A DNA stretch of 32,178 bases from Candidatus Gastranaerophilales bacterium (GTDB lineage: Bacteria > Cyanobacteriota > Vampirovibrionia > Gastranaerophilales > Gastranaerophilaceae). Of this stretch, positions 6,591-14,837 are shown in pieces (position 1 is the first letter of the stretch; every line of letters starts with the position of its first letter). The stretch lies in the NCBI GenBank assembly GCA_905235155.1, contig CAJOKJ010000036.1, forward strand, positions 1-32,178, written 5' to 3'. A program made the position numbers and the translations under genes. The notes beneath the pieces are model-generated. The model did not search any database, was not told where the DNA came from, and was given only the letters and a program-made list of their open reading frames with translations.

Positions 6591-7880
6591 ATGAAAAATT
6601 ATTTTTTAAAATCAATGGGCTGCAAATCAAACCAATTTGAAGGTGCAGTAATAGAAGAAAAACTTACAAATGCAGGTTACAATAAAGTTAATAAAATCGA
6701 AAATGCTGACTTCTACATTTTAAATTCTTGCTCTGTTACACATAAATCGGATAATGAAGCACTATATATTTTGCGAAATGCAAAACATATAAATCCTTCT
6801 ATAAAAACTCTTATTACGGGATGTATAGCACAAACAGAAAAAGAAAACTTACTTGAAAATAATTTTATAGATTTTGTTTTAGGCAATAACGAAAAATTTA
6901 ATATTGTAGAATTTCTATCATCGAACGAAAAAATTAATGTTAGTGACATTATGAAATTGTCCGAATTTAATGAAGTAACATTATGTGACACAGTAAAAAC
7001 ACGTGCAAGCTTAAAAATTCAAGACGGATGCGATAATCGTTGTTCTTATTGCATAATTCCGTTTGCAAGGGGTAAATCCCGTTCTGCAAACAGTAAGTTC
7101 ATAATAGACCAAATAAACTTTTTTGAAGAACACGGTTTCAAAGAAGTTATTTTTACGGGTATTCACATCGGTCAATGGGGAAAAGAATGGGGGAAAACCA
7201 TTCTTGACTTATTAAAAGAAGTTGAAAATAACACAAAAATAAGATATAGGCTTGGTTCTCTTAACCCGTTGGAAATTACTGATGAATTACTTAATTTTTT
7301 ATCAAAATCAGAACAATTCTGTCCTCATTTTCATCTTTCACTTCAATCCGCATGTAATAAAACTTTGGAACGAATGAACAGATTTTATAAAGTTGAAGAT
7401 TATTTAGAACAAATTGAAAAAATCAATTCAATGTTTAAACTGCCATTTTTAGGGAGTGATATTATAGCAGGTTTTGTTGGTGAAACGGAAGAAGATTTTA
7501 AAATAACGCTTGAAAACCTTAAAAAATCAGGGTTAACGGCTATTCATACCTTTCCTTATTCAATAAGAAAAGGTACTCAAGCAGAAAATATGAGCGGACA
7601 TCTGTCGGATAAAATAAAAGAAGAACGTGCAAATTTAATAAAACAAATTTCTTTACAAAAAACGAAAGAATTTTTAGAAAAAAATATAGGAACACAACAT
7701 AGCGTAATAATTGAGAAGCATCCTGATAAAAAAACAGGATTTTTAAAAGGCATGACTGAAAATTATTTAACAGTATTACTTAATTCAAAGGATAAAAATT
7801 TAATCAACACAACTCAAAATATTACAATAACAAAAGTTGAAGAAAATCGTATTTTAGGAAAATTAAGCATTAATCAATAA
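6591..7880 (+). CDS. mtaB: tRNA t6A37 methylthiotransferase MtaB (radical SAM)
   Basis: 429 residues, a MiaB-type methylthiotransferase most like MtaB/YqeV, which converts t6A37 to ms2t6A37 in ANN-decoding tRNAs. The N-terminal domain has the three cluster-binding cysteines C11, C47 and C78. The radical-SAM motif is C147-x3-C151-x2-C154 (DGCDNRCSYC), and a C-terminal region of TRAM type follows. The start was chosen at ATG 6591 because the family N-terminus begins just there (KNYFLKSMGCKSNQ); an upstream in-frame GTG at 6564 lies inside the promoter. The promoter places the transcript start at the ATG, suggesting leaderless translation. The gene is followed by a 133-bp gap before the glycan operon. 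Confidence 0.9.
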   Translation: MKNYFLKSMGCKSNQFEGAVIEEKLTNAGYNKVNKIENADFYILNSCSVTHKSDNEALYILRNAKHINPSIKTLITGCIAQTEKENLLENNFIDFVLGNNEKFNIVEFLSSNEKINVSDIMKLSEFNEVTLCDTVKTRASLKIQDGCDNRCSYCIIPFARGKSRSANSKFIIDQINFFEEHGFKEVIFTGIHIGQWGKEWGKTILDLLKEVENNTKIRYRLGSLNPLEITDELLNFLSKSEQFCPHFHLSLQSACNKTLERMNRFYKVEDYLEQIEKINSMFKLPFLGSDIIAGFVGETEEDFKITLENLKKSGLTAIHTFPYSIRKGTQAENMSGHLSDKIKEERANLIKQISLQKTKEFLEKNIGTQHSVIIEKHPDKKTGFLKGMTENYLTVLLNSKDKNLINTTQNITITKVEENRILGKLSINQ

Positions 7881-7894
7881 ATATTTTACAAGTA

Positions 7895-7923
7895 TTGTAT
7901 ATTGAAATTATTTGTATTATTAT
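7895..7923 (+). promoter_or_regulatory. Candidate promoter of the glycan operon
   Basis: TTGTAT and TATTAT are spaced by 17 bp about 90 bases before the first operon gene. A second, perfect TATAAT at 7991-7996 has no good -35 box. Either could drive the about 15.8-kb plus-strand operon; this is a pattern match only. Confidence 0.35.
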
Positions 7924-8013
7924 AAGTTTAAGGTTGATTTTGCAAAATAAACTCAAGTGGATTATGTTTAAAAATAATATAAAAATCATATATAATAAGA
8001 GGCATGGCATATA

Positions 8014-8886
8014 ATGACTAAGTTATCTGTTATTGTTCCTTTTTATAATACTGAAGAATATTTTGAAAAATGTTTGAATTCACTTGTTAATCAAACACTT
8101 GAAAATATTGAAATTATCCTTATAAATGATGGTTCTACGGATAATTCAATAAATATAGCAAAAGCCTTTCAACAAAGAGATAGTCGTATAAAGATTATAG
8201 AGCAGGAAAATAAAAAACAAGGTGCAGCACGAAATGTAGGCATGAAAGCCGCAGAAGGCGAGTATATTGGTTTTGTAGATAGTGACGACTGGGTTGATTT
8301 AGATTATTTTGAAAAATTATATAATGCCGCGAAAAAATATAATTCTGACATTGCACTGGCAACAAATGTTCGCATAGGTAACGGAAGAACAAAGAAACGT
8401 TTAAAAATAAAAAAAGAAACATTTAAAACATCACTTGAAGATAAATTTACGTTATGCAACCACTTTAAAAACGAATGCCCCACAAATAAAATATATAAAA
8501 CAGAAATGTTGCGTCAAAACGATATAAATTGGCCTGAGCAAGTTTATTGTGAAGATAAATTATTCACTGCCAAAGCGGTATATTACGCAAATGGTATTGT
8601 TAGCGTGCCAAATGTAAATTATTATTATTTCAGAAATCCACATTCAACCGTAAACGTAAAAGATAAAACTCATTTGGCAATGTTTAACAGAGATAAAAAC
8701 AATGCTAAACAAAACGTTTTGGAATTTTTAAGAAAACAAAATGTAAAATTTGCAGATAAAAAGTATTGGGCAGTCAAAAAATTAAACAAATTAGGTATAA
8801 TCCCTATGTTTAAAATTGCAGAAAGTGTTTGTACAGAAAGATTTTACTTATTTTCATTTATCCCTGTCGGAGAAAAAACTTTATGA
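8014..8886 (+). CDS. GT2 family glycosyltransferase, first gene of the glycan operon
   Basis: 290 residues with a GT-A fold signature: LSVIVPFYNTEEYFEKCLNS at the N-terminus, INDGSTDNS near residue 37, GAARNVGMKAAEGEYIGFVD near residue 70, and the metal-binding DSDD near residue 90. It is an inverting glycosyltransferase using a nucleotide sugar at the cytoplasmic face; donor and acceptor are unknown. An AAGAGG site lies 11 bases before the ATG; an ATG at 8004 is out of frame and stops at once. Its stop codon overlaps the next gene's start (ATGA), indicating translational coupling. It is the head of the plus-strand operon reaching to 23786. Confidence 0.88.
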   Translation: MTKLSVIVPFYNTEEYFEKCLNSLVNQTLENIEIILINDGSTDNSINIAKAFQQRDSRIKIIEQENKKQGAARNVGMKAAEGEYIGFVDSDDWVDLDYFEKLYNAAKKYNSDIALATNVRIGNGRTKKRLKIKKETFKTSLEDKFTLCNHFKNECPTNKIYKTEMLRQNDINWPEQVYCEDKLFTAKAVYYANGIVSVPNVNYYYFRNPHSTVNVKDKTHLAMFNRDKNNAKQNVLEFLRKQNVKFADKKYWAVKKLNKLGIIPMFKIAESVCTERFYLFSFIPVGEKTL

Positions 8887-10142
8887 AAATTTTTAGTACA
8901 TTGTATAAGTGTACCTCTTGGTTAATTCCATTAAAAACGACACGTACAAAATATAAAAATTACTTAACATCTTTAGATTTAAAACAAAATCTTATAAAAG
9001 TAAAAAATAATTACAAGCGTGTTATTGAAAAATTAAAAAATAAAACTGAAAAAATTAAGGTAATTTTTCTAATCAGAGAAAATCAAAAATGGACATATCA
9101 ATCTGTTTATGAAGAATTTGAAAAAAGTAACAAATTTGAACCTTTAGTGTTAGTTAGTCTTTTAAATTTGGCGGCTAAAGGAAAAGATAAAACCAGAAAC
9201 AATTTACAAGAAACTTATGATTTTTTTAAATCAAGAGGAATGAATGTTGATTATGCTTATAAAAATGGTAAGTATATTGATCTGGAAGAATTTAAGCCGG
9301 ATATTGTTTTTTATGATCAAGAATGGGATTTACCGGAAATTCACATGCCTGAATATGTATCTAATTTTGCATTAACATTCTATTCTTTGTATGGCTCCAC
9401 AGTTTTCGAATATCCTGATTTATACACTCAAAAATTTCACCGCTTTTTGTTCAGATATTTTGTAGAAAACGAGTTGAATATTGATATATATAGTTCACAA
9501 ATAAAAGAAAACAAAGAAAACTGTGTTGTAGTAGGATATCCCAAATTAGACGAATATTTTAAAGCAGATGAAACATGTAATTTATGGAAACAGCCCGACA
9601 AATTAAAGATAATATATGCACCACATCATTCATTAGAACAAAATGGAATGCGACTAGCTACTTTTAAACAAAACTATAAATTTATACTTGAACTGGCAAA
9701 AAAATATCCTCAAACAACTTGGATGTTCAAGCCTCATCCGAGATTGAAATATGCAATTTTGAGAACAAAATTAATGAATGAAGATGAAGCAGATAAATAC
9801 TGGAAAGAATGGGCAGAAATAGGTGCTGTATATGAAAAAGGTAACTATATAAATCTATTTAAGACATCAGATTTAATGATAACTGATTGCGATTCCTTTC
9901 TTGTAGAGTATATACCAAGCAAAAAACCTTTAATCAGATTAGTAAATGAGCAGGCTATTAACTTAAATGAATTAGGCAGGAAAATAACACAATCATTTTA
10001 TTCGGTGTATAATAATGATGAACTTGAAAGCATTTTTGAAAAATTAGTAGTAAAAAATCAAGATGAAAAGTTGGAATCCAGAAAAGCGTTAATAAAAGGA
10101 ATTAAGAAACCGTTGCAAAGAAAATACATGATTCTGTTTTAG
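8883..10142 (+). CDS. CDP-glycerol glycerophosphotransferase-like (TagB/TagF family) protein
   Basis: 419 residues. The C-terminal half matches the TagB/TagF glycerophosphotransferase family, enzymes that transfer polyol-phosphate from a CDP-activated donor: IIYAPHHSLEQNGM near residue 245, FKPHPRL near 285, and SDLMITDCDSFLVEYIPSKK near 335 (a nucleotide-binding-type S/DS segment). An N-terminal domain of about 170 residues (KVIFLIRENQKWTYQSVYEE) precedes it. The start at 8883 is preferred over an upstream in-frame codon at 8829 because it forms an ATGA overlap with the previous stop. In this operon a CTP-dependent nucleotidyltransferase lies two genes downstream, so a CDP-linked donor made in the same operon is plausible. 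The actual group transferred need not be glycerol phosphate. Confidence 0.75.
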   Translation: MKIFSTLYKCTSWLIPLKTTRTKYKNYLTSLDLKQNLIKVKNNYKRVIEKLKNKTEKIKVIFLIRENQKWTYQSVYEEFEKSNKFEPLVLVSLLNLAAKGKDKTRNNLQETYDFFKSRGMNVDYAYKNGKYIDLEEFKPDIVFYDQEWDLPEIHMPEYVSNFALTFYSLYGSTVFEYPDLYTQKFHRFLFRYFVENELNIDIYSSQIKENKENCVVVGYPKLDEYFKADETCNLWKQPDKLKIIYAPHHSLEQNGMRLATFKQNYKFILELAKKYPQTTWMFKPHPRLKYAILRTKLMNEDEADKYWKEWAEIGAVYEKGNYINLFKTSDLMITDCDSFLVEYIPSKKPLIRLVNEQAINLNELGRKITQSFYSVYNNDELESIFEKLVVKNQDEKLESRKALIKGIKKPLQRKYMILF

Positions 10143-10152
10143 AGGTAATTAA

Positions 10153-11256
10153 ATGAAACTATTTACAATAGGTCCTGTTGAAATGTATCCGAGTACAAAA
10201 ATAATACGAGATAAAGGATTTGTGCATTTTAGATCAAACGAATTTTCAGAAATTGTTAATTTTTCTTTAAGCAAACTTTCTTCGTTACTTGGAAACAGTG
10301 TTAAAAATTCTCTCATATATCTATCTGCATCAGGAACTGCAGCAATGGAAGCCACTGTTGAAAACTGTATGGATGACAATGATAAAGCACTTGTAATTAA
10401 TGGAGGTGCTTTTGGACACAGATTTTGTGAACTACTTAAGTATCATAATATTAGATTTGATTCCATAGATTTAAAATGGAATGAAGAATTAACGAAAGAA
10501 CATCTTTTACCATACGAAAATAAAGATTATACATCTCTTTTTGTAAATATCCATGAAACTCACACAGGACAATTGTATGATATAAAAATGTTGTCAGATT
10601 TTTGCAAAAGAAATAATATGTATTTTATTGTTGATGCCATAAGTGCATTTTTGGCAGATGAATACGATATGGAAAAATATGGAGTAGATTTAACAATAAT
10701 AAGTTCACAAAAAGGTTTATGTTTATCTCCGGGTTGTGCTTTTGTTTCATTCAGCAAAAAAATGATAGATAAAATCAATTCAAAAGATAAAGTTTCTTCT
10801 AAATATTTTGATTTTAAAGATTATCTTATAAATATTCCAAGAGGTCAAACTCCATATACTCCGCCAGTTTGTATTATGTATGAACTTCAAGATATGCTAA
10901 ACATAATAGAGCGAGAAGGAGGAAAAGACGGCCGTTTAAGAAATGTCAAAGCGAAATGCGAATATTTCAGAAAAAAAGCCAAAGAAATTGGTTTAAAGAT
11001 TCCAAATTATCCATTATCTAACATGCTAACCCCTGTTGAATTTGACGATGATACAAATGCGTATGATGTTATTCAAGTTTTAAAAGATAAGTATAAAATT
11101 TTTGTAAATCCTTGCGGAGGAGATATGGCAAACAAACTTTTAAGAGTTTCTCATATCGGAAATACAACAACAGATGATATTGATAATTTAATAGAAAAAT
11201 TACAATTATCAATCAATGAAGTTAAAGAAAAGGAGCTTATCTATGATAGGAAATAA
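10153..11256 (+). CDS. Class V PLP aminotransferase (PhnW/alanine-glyoxylate type)
   Basis: 367 residues of the class V aminotransferase fold, near the 2-aminoethylphosphonate-pyruvate, serine-pyruvate and alanine-glyoxylate group. Landmarks: LFTIGPVEMYPS at the N-terminus, SASGTAAMEA near residue 58, HETHTG near 134, VDAISAF with Asp161, and SSQKGLCLSPG with Lys187 as the Schiff-base lysine. An AGAGGT site precedes the ATG. The 3' end overlaps the cytidylyltransferase start. No PEP mutase or phosphonopyruvate decarboxylase lies in the window, so a phosphonate pathway is not supported. The position beside a cytidylyltransferase suggests it aminates a keto-alcohol phosphate or aldehyde precursor that is then CDP-activated; this is inference. 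Confidence 0.8.
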   Translation: MKLFTIGPVEMYPSTKIIRDKGFVHFRSNEFSEIVNFSLSKLSSLLGNSVKNSLIYLSASGTAAMEATVENCMDDNDKALVINGGAFGHRFCELLKYHNIRFDSIDLKWNEELTKEHLLPYENKDYTSLFVNIHETHTGQLYDIKMLSDFCKRNNMYFIVDAISAFLADEYDMEKYGVDLTIISSQKGLCLSPGCAFVSFSKKMIDKINSKDKVSSKYFDFKDYLINIPRGQTPYTPPVCIMYELQDMLNIIEREGGKDGRLRNVKAKCEYFRKKAKEIGLKIPNYPLSNMLTPVEFDDDTNAYDVIQVLKDKYKIFVNPCGGDMANKLLRVSHIGNTTTDDIDNLIEKLQLSINEVKEKELIYDRK

Positions 11257-11707
11257 GACTGTCGTTTATACATCGGGAACTTTTGATATGTTACATATCA
11301 ATCACCTTAAAATGATTGAGTATGCACGAGCTTTGGGTGATATTTTAATAGTTGGTGTTAATACGGATGAACTTGTTGCAAGTTACAAATCTGCACCAAT
11401 TATCCCTTTTGAAGAAAGAATTGCATTGATGAAAGCAATAAAAGGTCCTGATATTGTAATTCCTCAGCGCTCACTTGACCACTCTGACAAAGTTAAAAAA
11501 TTAAACTTTGATATTTTTGTTGTGGGTGATGATTGGGTTGGAAAATATGACTATTTAAAAGAACAAGGAGTACAAGTTGTATATTTTCCTTATGGTGAAG
11601 GAATAAGCTCATCAAGCCTGAAAAAAAGAATATATAATAACTACAAAAAATTGCAAGATAAGGCAAACAATCATTTACCGATAGATGTTGATGTTAGGGT
11701 TTATTAA
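11243..11707 (+). CDS. CTP:phospho-alcohol cytidylyltransferase (TagD/ethanolamine-P type)
   Basis: 154 residues, the size of glycerol-3-phosphate cytidylyltransferase. Motifs: SGTFDMLHINH (the HxGH nucleotide-binding motif with Asn instead of Gly), VGVNTDE, PFEERIALM, VVGDDWVGKYD and the C-terminal GISSSSLKKRI (RTEGISTT-like CTP site). The VGVNTDELVASYKS pattern also resembles ethanolamine-phosphate cytidylyltransferases. The start was set at ATG 11243, preceded by AGGAG and overlapping the end of the aminotransferase by 14 bp. The likely reaction is CTP + alcohol phosphate to CDP-alcohol + PPi. The acceptor (glycerol-P, ethanolamine-P, serinol-P or another product of the neighbouring aminotransferase) cannot be read from the sequence. 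Confidence 0.8.
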   Translation: MIGNKTVVYTSGTFDMLHINHLKMIEYARALGDILIVGVNTDELVASYKSAPIIPFEERIALMKAIKGPDIVIPQRSLDHSDKVKKLNFDIFVVGDDWVGKYDYLKEQGVQVVYFPYGEGISSSSLKKRIYNNYKKLQDKANNHLPIDVDVRVY

Positions 11708-12792
11708 TGGAAGATAAAAAGAAAAATATTAAAATAACCATATGCGGAGGCGGAAATCTTTCTCATTCTTTTGCGGGGGAATTAGGGAAGATTGACAGCG
11801 AATTTTATATAAATGTTCTGACTCGCCATCCAAAAAATTGGAGCAGGGAAATTAAAGTATATTATGGCAGCGAATATTCTCATACATCTTTTATAGATAA
11901 TATAACAGACAATTTTGATGTTTTAAAAGACTCAAAAGTTATTATTATAGCACTTAGTGCAGATATAAGATATGATTATCTTTTAAAAGCTAAAAAATTC
12001 ATAAATAAAGATGCAATCCTTATTTCCGCACCTTCTACAGGTGGAATAAATTTCTTGTTTGATAAATATTTTTCTCAAAATAAATATGTATGTTTACAAA
12101 GAGTTCCATATATTTCAAGAACAATCGAATATGGTCATAGCGTAAGAACTGACGTAAAAAAACAAATATCTCTGTATTACTCTAAAAACTGTAATGATAG
12201 CGATAAAGAGCTAATTTCTTCAATTATAAAAGTTCAATTGACCGAATTAAAATCGTACTACACTCTTTTTCTTTCAAACTCCAATCCGATTTTACATATT
12301 GCAGGAATGTTAGAGCTTTTAAATGGCGATTATCCGTACAGTCAAAATATTCCCCTATATGATAAATGGAGCGATTATGCTTCCGAATTAAGCATAAAAG
12401 CAGATGAAGAATTAACGCAAGTTATGAAAAAACTTAACGTAAAAGAATATAAAACTCTATATGAACACTATGAAGTAAAAAGCACAAAAGAATTGACTCA
12501 AAAACTAAAATCCATTCCCTCGTTTAAGCAAGTTATGTCTCCGATGATTGAGGAAAACGGAAAATATATTTTAGACAAAAATTCAAGATATTTAAAAGAA
12601 GACCTGCCTTTCGGAACTTGTTTTATTAAACTTTTTGCTCAAAAACTTAAAATTAAAACGCCTGCATTAGATTTTTGCATTAAAAAATTGCAAACAATTA
12701 TAAACTCAAAATTAATTGAAGGAATTTTAAATCTGAACGAATTGGCTCAATTTGTTCCGTATATTAAAGATGTTGGGGAGCTTATACAATGA
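11707..12792 (+). CDS. Octopine/opine dehydrogenase family protein
   Basis: 361 residues with an N-terminal Rossmann domain (ITICGGGNLSH, residues 10-20) and a C-terminal opine-dehydrogenase domain. The catalytic His of the family is seen as H197 in SNPILHIAGML, and the Arg/Asp pair as R294 and D299 in SRYLKEDLPFG, the same R-x4-D spacing known for bacterial N-carboxyalkyl-amino-acid dehydrogenase. Opine dehydrogenases reductively condense an amino compound with an alpha-keto acid using NAD(P)H. Its start overlaps the cytidylyltransferase stop (TAATG) and its own stop overlaps the licD-like start (ATGA). In this setting it may N-carboxyalkylate the amino group introduced by the class V aminotransferase or make an opine amino acid for the glycan. 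Family firm, substrate unknown. Confidence 0.8.
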   Translation: MEDKKKNIKITICGGGNLSHSFAGELGKIDSEFYINVLTRHPKNWSREIKVYYGSEYSHTSFIDNITDNFDVLKDSKVIIIALSADIRYDYLLKAKKFINKDAILISAPSTGGINFLFDKYFSQNKYVCLQRVPYISRTIEYGHSVRTDVKKQISLYYSKNCNDSDKELISSIIKVQLTELKSYYTLFLSNSNPILHIAGMLELLNGDYPYSQNIPLYDKWSDYASELSIKADEELTQVMKKLNVKEYKTLYEHYEVKSTKELTQKLKSIPSFKQVMSPMIEENGKYILDKNSRYLKEDLPFGTCFIKLFAQKLKIKTPALDFCIKKLQTIINSKLIEGILNLNELAQFVPYIKDVGELIQ

Positions 12793-13670
12793 AAATATAT
12801 CAAGAATTTTACGATTCCAAAACGAAACATTACGTATATGAATTTTTTGGTTTTAAAATAAAAGTCAAAAATAAATATAGTGTACTATATGAATATATCG
12901 ACAAAAAAACAGATGCTATTTTAAATGTTTTTGATAATTACTACGATATTACAAAATGCCCTAAGGCTAAATTTGAATTAAGAGAAAAGCAATTAGAAAT
13001 ACTAAAATTTAAAAGAATAGAAAAAATATGTAAGCAGCACAATCTGACTTATTGGCTTGAAGGAGGAACTCTCTTAGGTGCGATAAGACATGGAGGATTT
13101 ATTCCCTGGGATGATGATATGGATATTTGCATGCCGAGAAATGACTATGAAAAAATGCTCCAATTGTTGATAAAAGAATTTGAAAACGATCCAACATATT
13201 ATGTCAGACAAAGAGCCGTCAAATTAAATTATTATCAAATCAGAATAAGAAAACATAAAATAAATATTGGTTTAGATATTTTCCCTGTTGATGAATATTA
13301 TAAATCTAATTTGGATACAGATGAAATTGAAGAAATAACTCTTGCAAGAAAAAAAGCACTCAAAGCATTTAAAAGAAAGTGGAAAGAGCGTAGAATGAAT
13401 GAAAAAGAAGTTGCTCAATCTAAAAAAGATTTGCGGCTTTTCACAAACAAATTCATCATGAAAAACAATAAGCCTAAAAGTGAAAACCCTGCACTTTTTT
13501 ATGGCATAGATTTTCCCTATGACAACGCAAAAAAGTATACGGCAATGAACCATGAAACTGTATATCCGTTGAAAGAAGTGTATTTTGAAGATGTAAAATG
13601 CTTTATACCTAATGATACTCATACATATCTCAAAAATCTATATGGCAATTATATGAGGTTCCCAAGGTAG
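12789..13670 (+). CDS. LicD family phospho-group transferase
   Basis: 293 residues with the LicD/nucleotidyltransferase-fold motif: TYWLEGGTLLGAIRHGG (residues 87-103) followed by FIPWDDDMDICMPR, with the DDDMD acidic cluster at 108-112. LicD proteins transfer phosphocholine or similar groups from a CDP-activated donor to a glycan. The preceding cytidylyltransferase therefore fits as donor supplier. The N-terminus (residues 13-30, KHYVYEFFGFKIKVKNKY) carries a variant of the short basic/aromatic module found in several neighbours. A GGGGAG site and an ATGA overlap couple it to the opine dehydrogenase. Ordinary LicD length. Confidence 0.85.
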   Translation: MKIYQEFYDSKTKHYVYEFFGFKIKVKNKYSVLYEYIDKKTDAILNVFDNYYDITKCPKAKFELREKQLEILKFKRIEKICKQHNLTYWLEGGTLLGAIRHGGFIPWDDDMDICMPRNDYEKMLQLLIKEFENDPTYYVRQRAVKLNYYQIRIRKHKINIGLDIFPVDEYYKSNLDTDEIEEITLARKKALKAFKRKWKERRMNEKEVAQSKKDLRLFTNKFIMKNNKPKSENPALFYGIDFPYDNAKKYTAMNHETVYPLKEVYFEDVKCFIPNDTHTYLKNLYGNYMRFPR

Positions 13671-13674
13671 CTTT

Positions 13675-14793
13675 ATGAAAATGAAAATAGATTTAGTATA
13701 TTTATATGTCGATGGGAACGATGAAAACTTCCAAAAAGAAAAGCTATTTTGGGAAGAAAAATTAAATATATCAAATTCCAGAGATAATAACGGCACAAGA
13801 TACATTGATAATGAAGAATTGCGCTATTCTTTGCGTTCTGTTAAAAAATATGCTCCATGGATAAATAATATCTATATTATAACGAACGGACAAATTCCAA
13901 AATGGTTTAATATCAAAAAATCAGGAAAAATAAAATTTATAAACCACTCGGATTTTATTCCAAAACAATATCTTCCGACTTTTAATTCAAGAGTGATTGA
14001 ATCATATATTGCAAATATACCCGAATTATCGGAATACTTTTTGTACGCAAATGATGATATGTTGATGAATAAACCAATAAGGCCGGAGTTCTTTTTTAAT
14101 GAAAACAATAAGCCGATTGTAAGATTAATTAAGCGTGATGTAATACATAGAAAAGTAAACAACACCGGTTATAATAGAGCAATTCTGCACTCAATAAATC
14201 TGATAAACAAAAAATACGGAACAATATACAATTTTAAACCGCACCACAATATTGATTCCTATACTAAAACAAGTTTTTTAGAATGTATAGACGCTTTTAA
14301 AGACGAATTTGAAAAATTAAGAAAACAAAAATTCAGACAAAAATCTATCCAAAGAATAATCTTTTCTCTTTATATGCTTGAAAATAATCAAGCGGAATTG
14401 GAGGTGATTTCTCCAAAAGATAAATATATACATGAAAATTCTTTATGTAAAAACATAATGCCTGTTGAAAAAATGCAAGAAAGGATATTAAAAAACACCC
14501 CTCAATTAATTTGTTTTAATGATGAAGACACGGTAGATGAAAAAGATAGAAAAAATCTTATGTATTTTTATGAAATTTTATATCCAAAAGTGCAAAAATG
14601 GGAAAAATATCCAAATTTAAAAATTGATAAAAATTTATTAGCTAAATATAAAAAAACATATTTTAGGGCAAAATTAAAATACAATAAAATATTTTCGATA
14701 CAAGAAGAAAAAAAGAATAACACTACACGAAAAGTCGTTAAATTTTTAGGTCTTAAATTCAAATTTAAAATAAAGGAGAAAAATAATGCCTAA
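13675..14793 (+). CDS. Stealth family glycan phosphotransferase
   Basis: 372 residues with the conserved regions of Stealth proteins (capsular hexose-1-phosphate transferases, relatives of eukaryotic GlcNAc-phosphotransferase). CR1 is DLVYLYVDGND at the N-terminus. CR2 is YIDNEELRYSLRSVKKYAPW, then NIYIITNGQIPKW and NSRVIESYIANIP, then FLYANDDMLMNKP. A CR3-like HHNIDSYTKTSFLE lies near residue 198. The enzyme links a sugar to a glycan through phosphodiester, using a UDP-sugar donor. The last about 35 residues are the shared terminal module (KIFSI...KFLGLKFKFKIKE). The codons for KIKE carry the AAGGAG ribosome binding site of the next gene, which it overlaps by 8 bp. AAGG precedes its own ATG. 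Confidence 0.85.
   Translation: MKMKIDLVYLYVDGNDENFQKEKLFWEEKLNISNSRDNNGTRYIDNEELRYSLRSVKKYAPWINNIYIITNGQIPKWFNIKKSGKIKFINHSDFIPKQYLPTFNSRVIESYIANIPELSEYFLYANDDMLMNKPIRPEFFFNENNKPIVRLIKRDVIHRKVNNTGYNRAILHSINLINKKYGTIYNFKPHHNIDSYTKTSFLECIDAFKDEFEKLRKQKFRQKSIQRIIFSLYMLENNQAELEVISPKDKYIHENSLCKNIMPVEKMQERILKNTPQLICFNDEDTVDEKDRKNLMYFYEILYPKVQKWEKYPNLKIDKNLLAKYKKTYFRAKLKYNKIFSIQEEKKNNTTRKVVKFLGLKFKFKIKEKNNA
14728..14790 (+). other. Shared terminal module at the Stealth C-terminus
   Basis: It encodes KVVKFLGLKFKFKIKE, one instance of a short basic, aromatic-rich module. Related copies lie at the C-termini of the two following GT2 proteins (about 15821-15883 and 16905-16970) and near the N-termini of the proteins starting at 17735 and 18852, with a variant in the LicD protein (12825-12878). 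Confidence 0.6.
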
Positions 14794-14837
14794 AATATCG
14801 ATAATTCTTGCAGTATATAATGTTGAACCGTATTTAA
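14743..14837 (+). repeat. 95-bp direct repeat, copy 1 (gene junction)
   Basis: It spans the end of the Stealth gene, the AAGGAG site and the first codons of the first GT2 gene. It matches 15836-15930 at 92 of 95 positions, a spacing of 1,093 bp that equals one GT2 gene unit. Confidence 0.85.

Noticed and set aside
8829-8882. Longer N-terminus for the TagB/TagF-like protein
   Set aside because: The added 18 residues overlap the previous gene in another frame and show no conservation; ATG 8883 forms a standard ATGA overlap.
10153-11707. Aminoethylphosphonate pathway (PhnW plus PntC-like activation)
   Set aside because: The aminotransferase family fits, but no PEP mutase or phosphonopyruvate decarboxylase is in the operon and the cytidylyltransferase is TagD/ethanolamine-P type, not LicC/PntC type.
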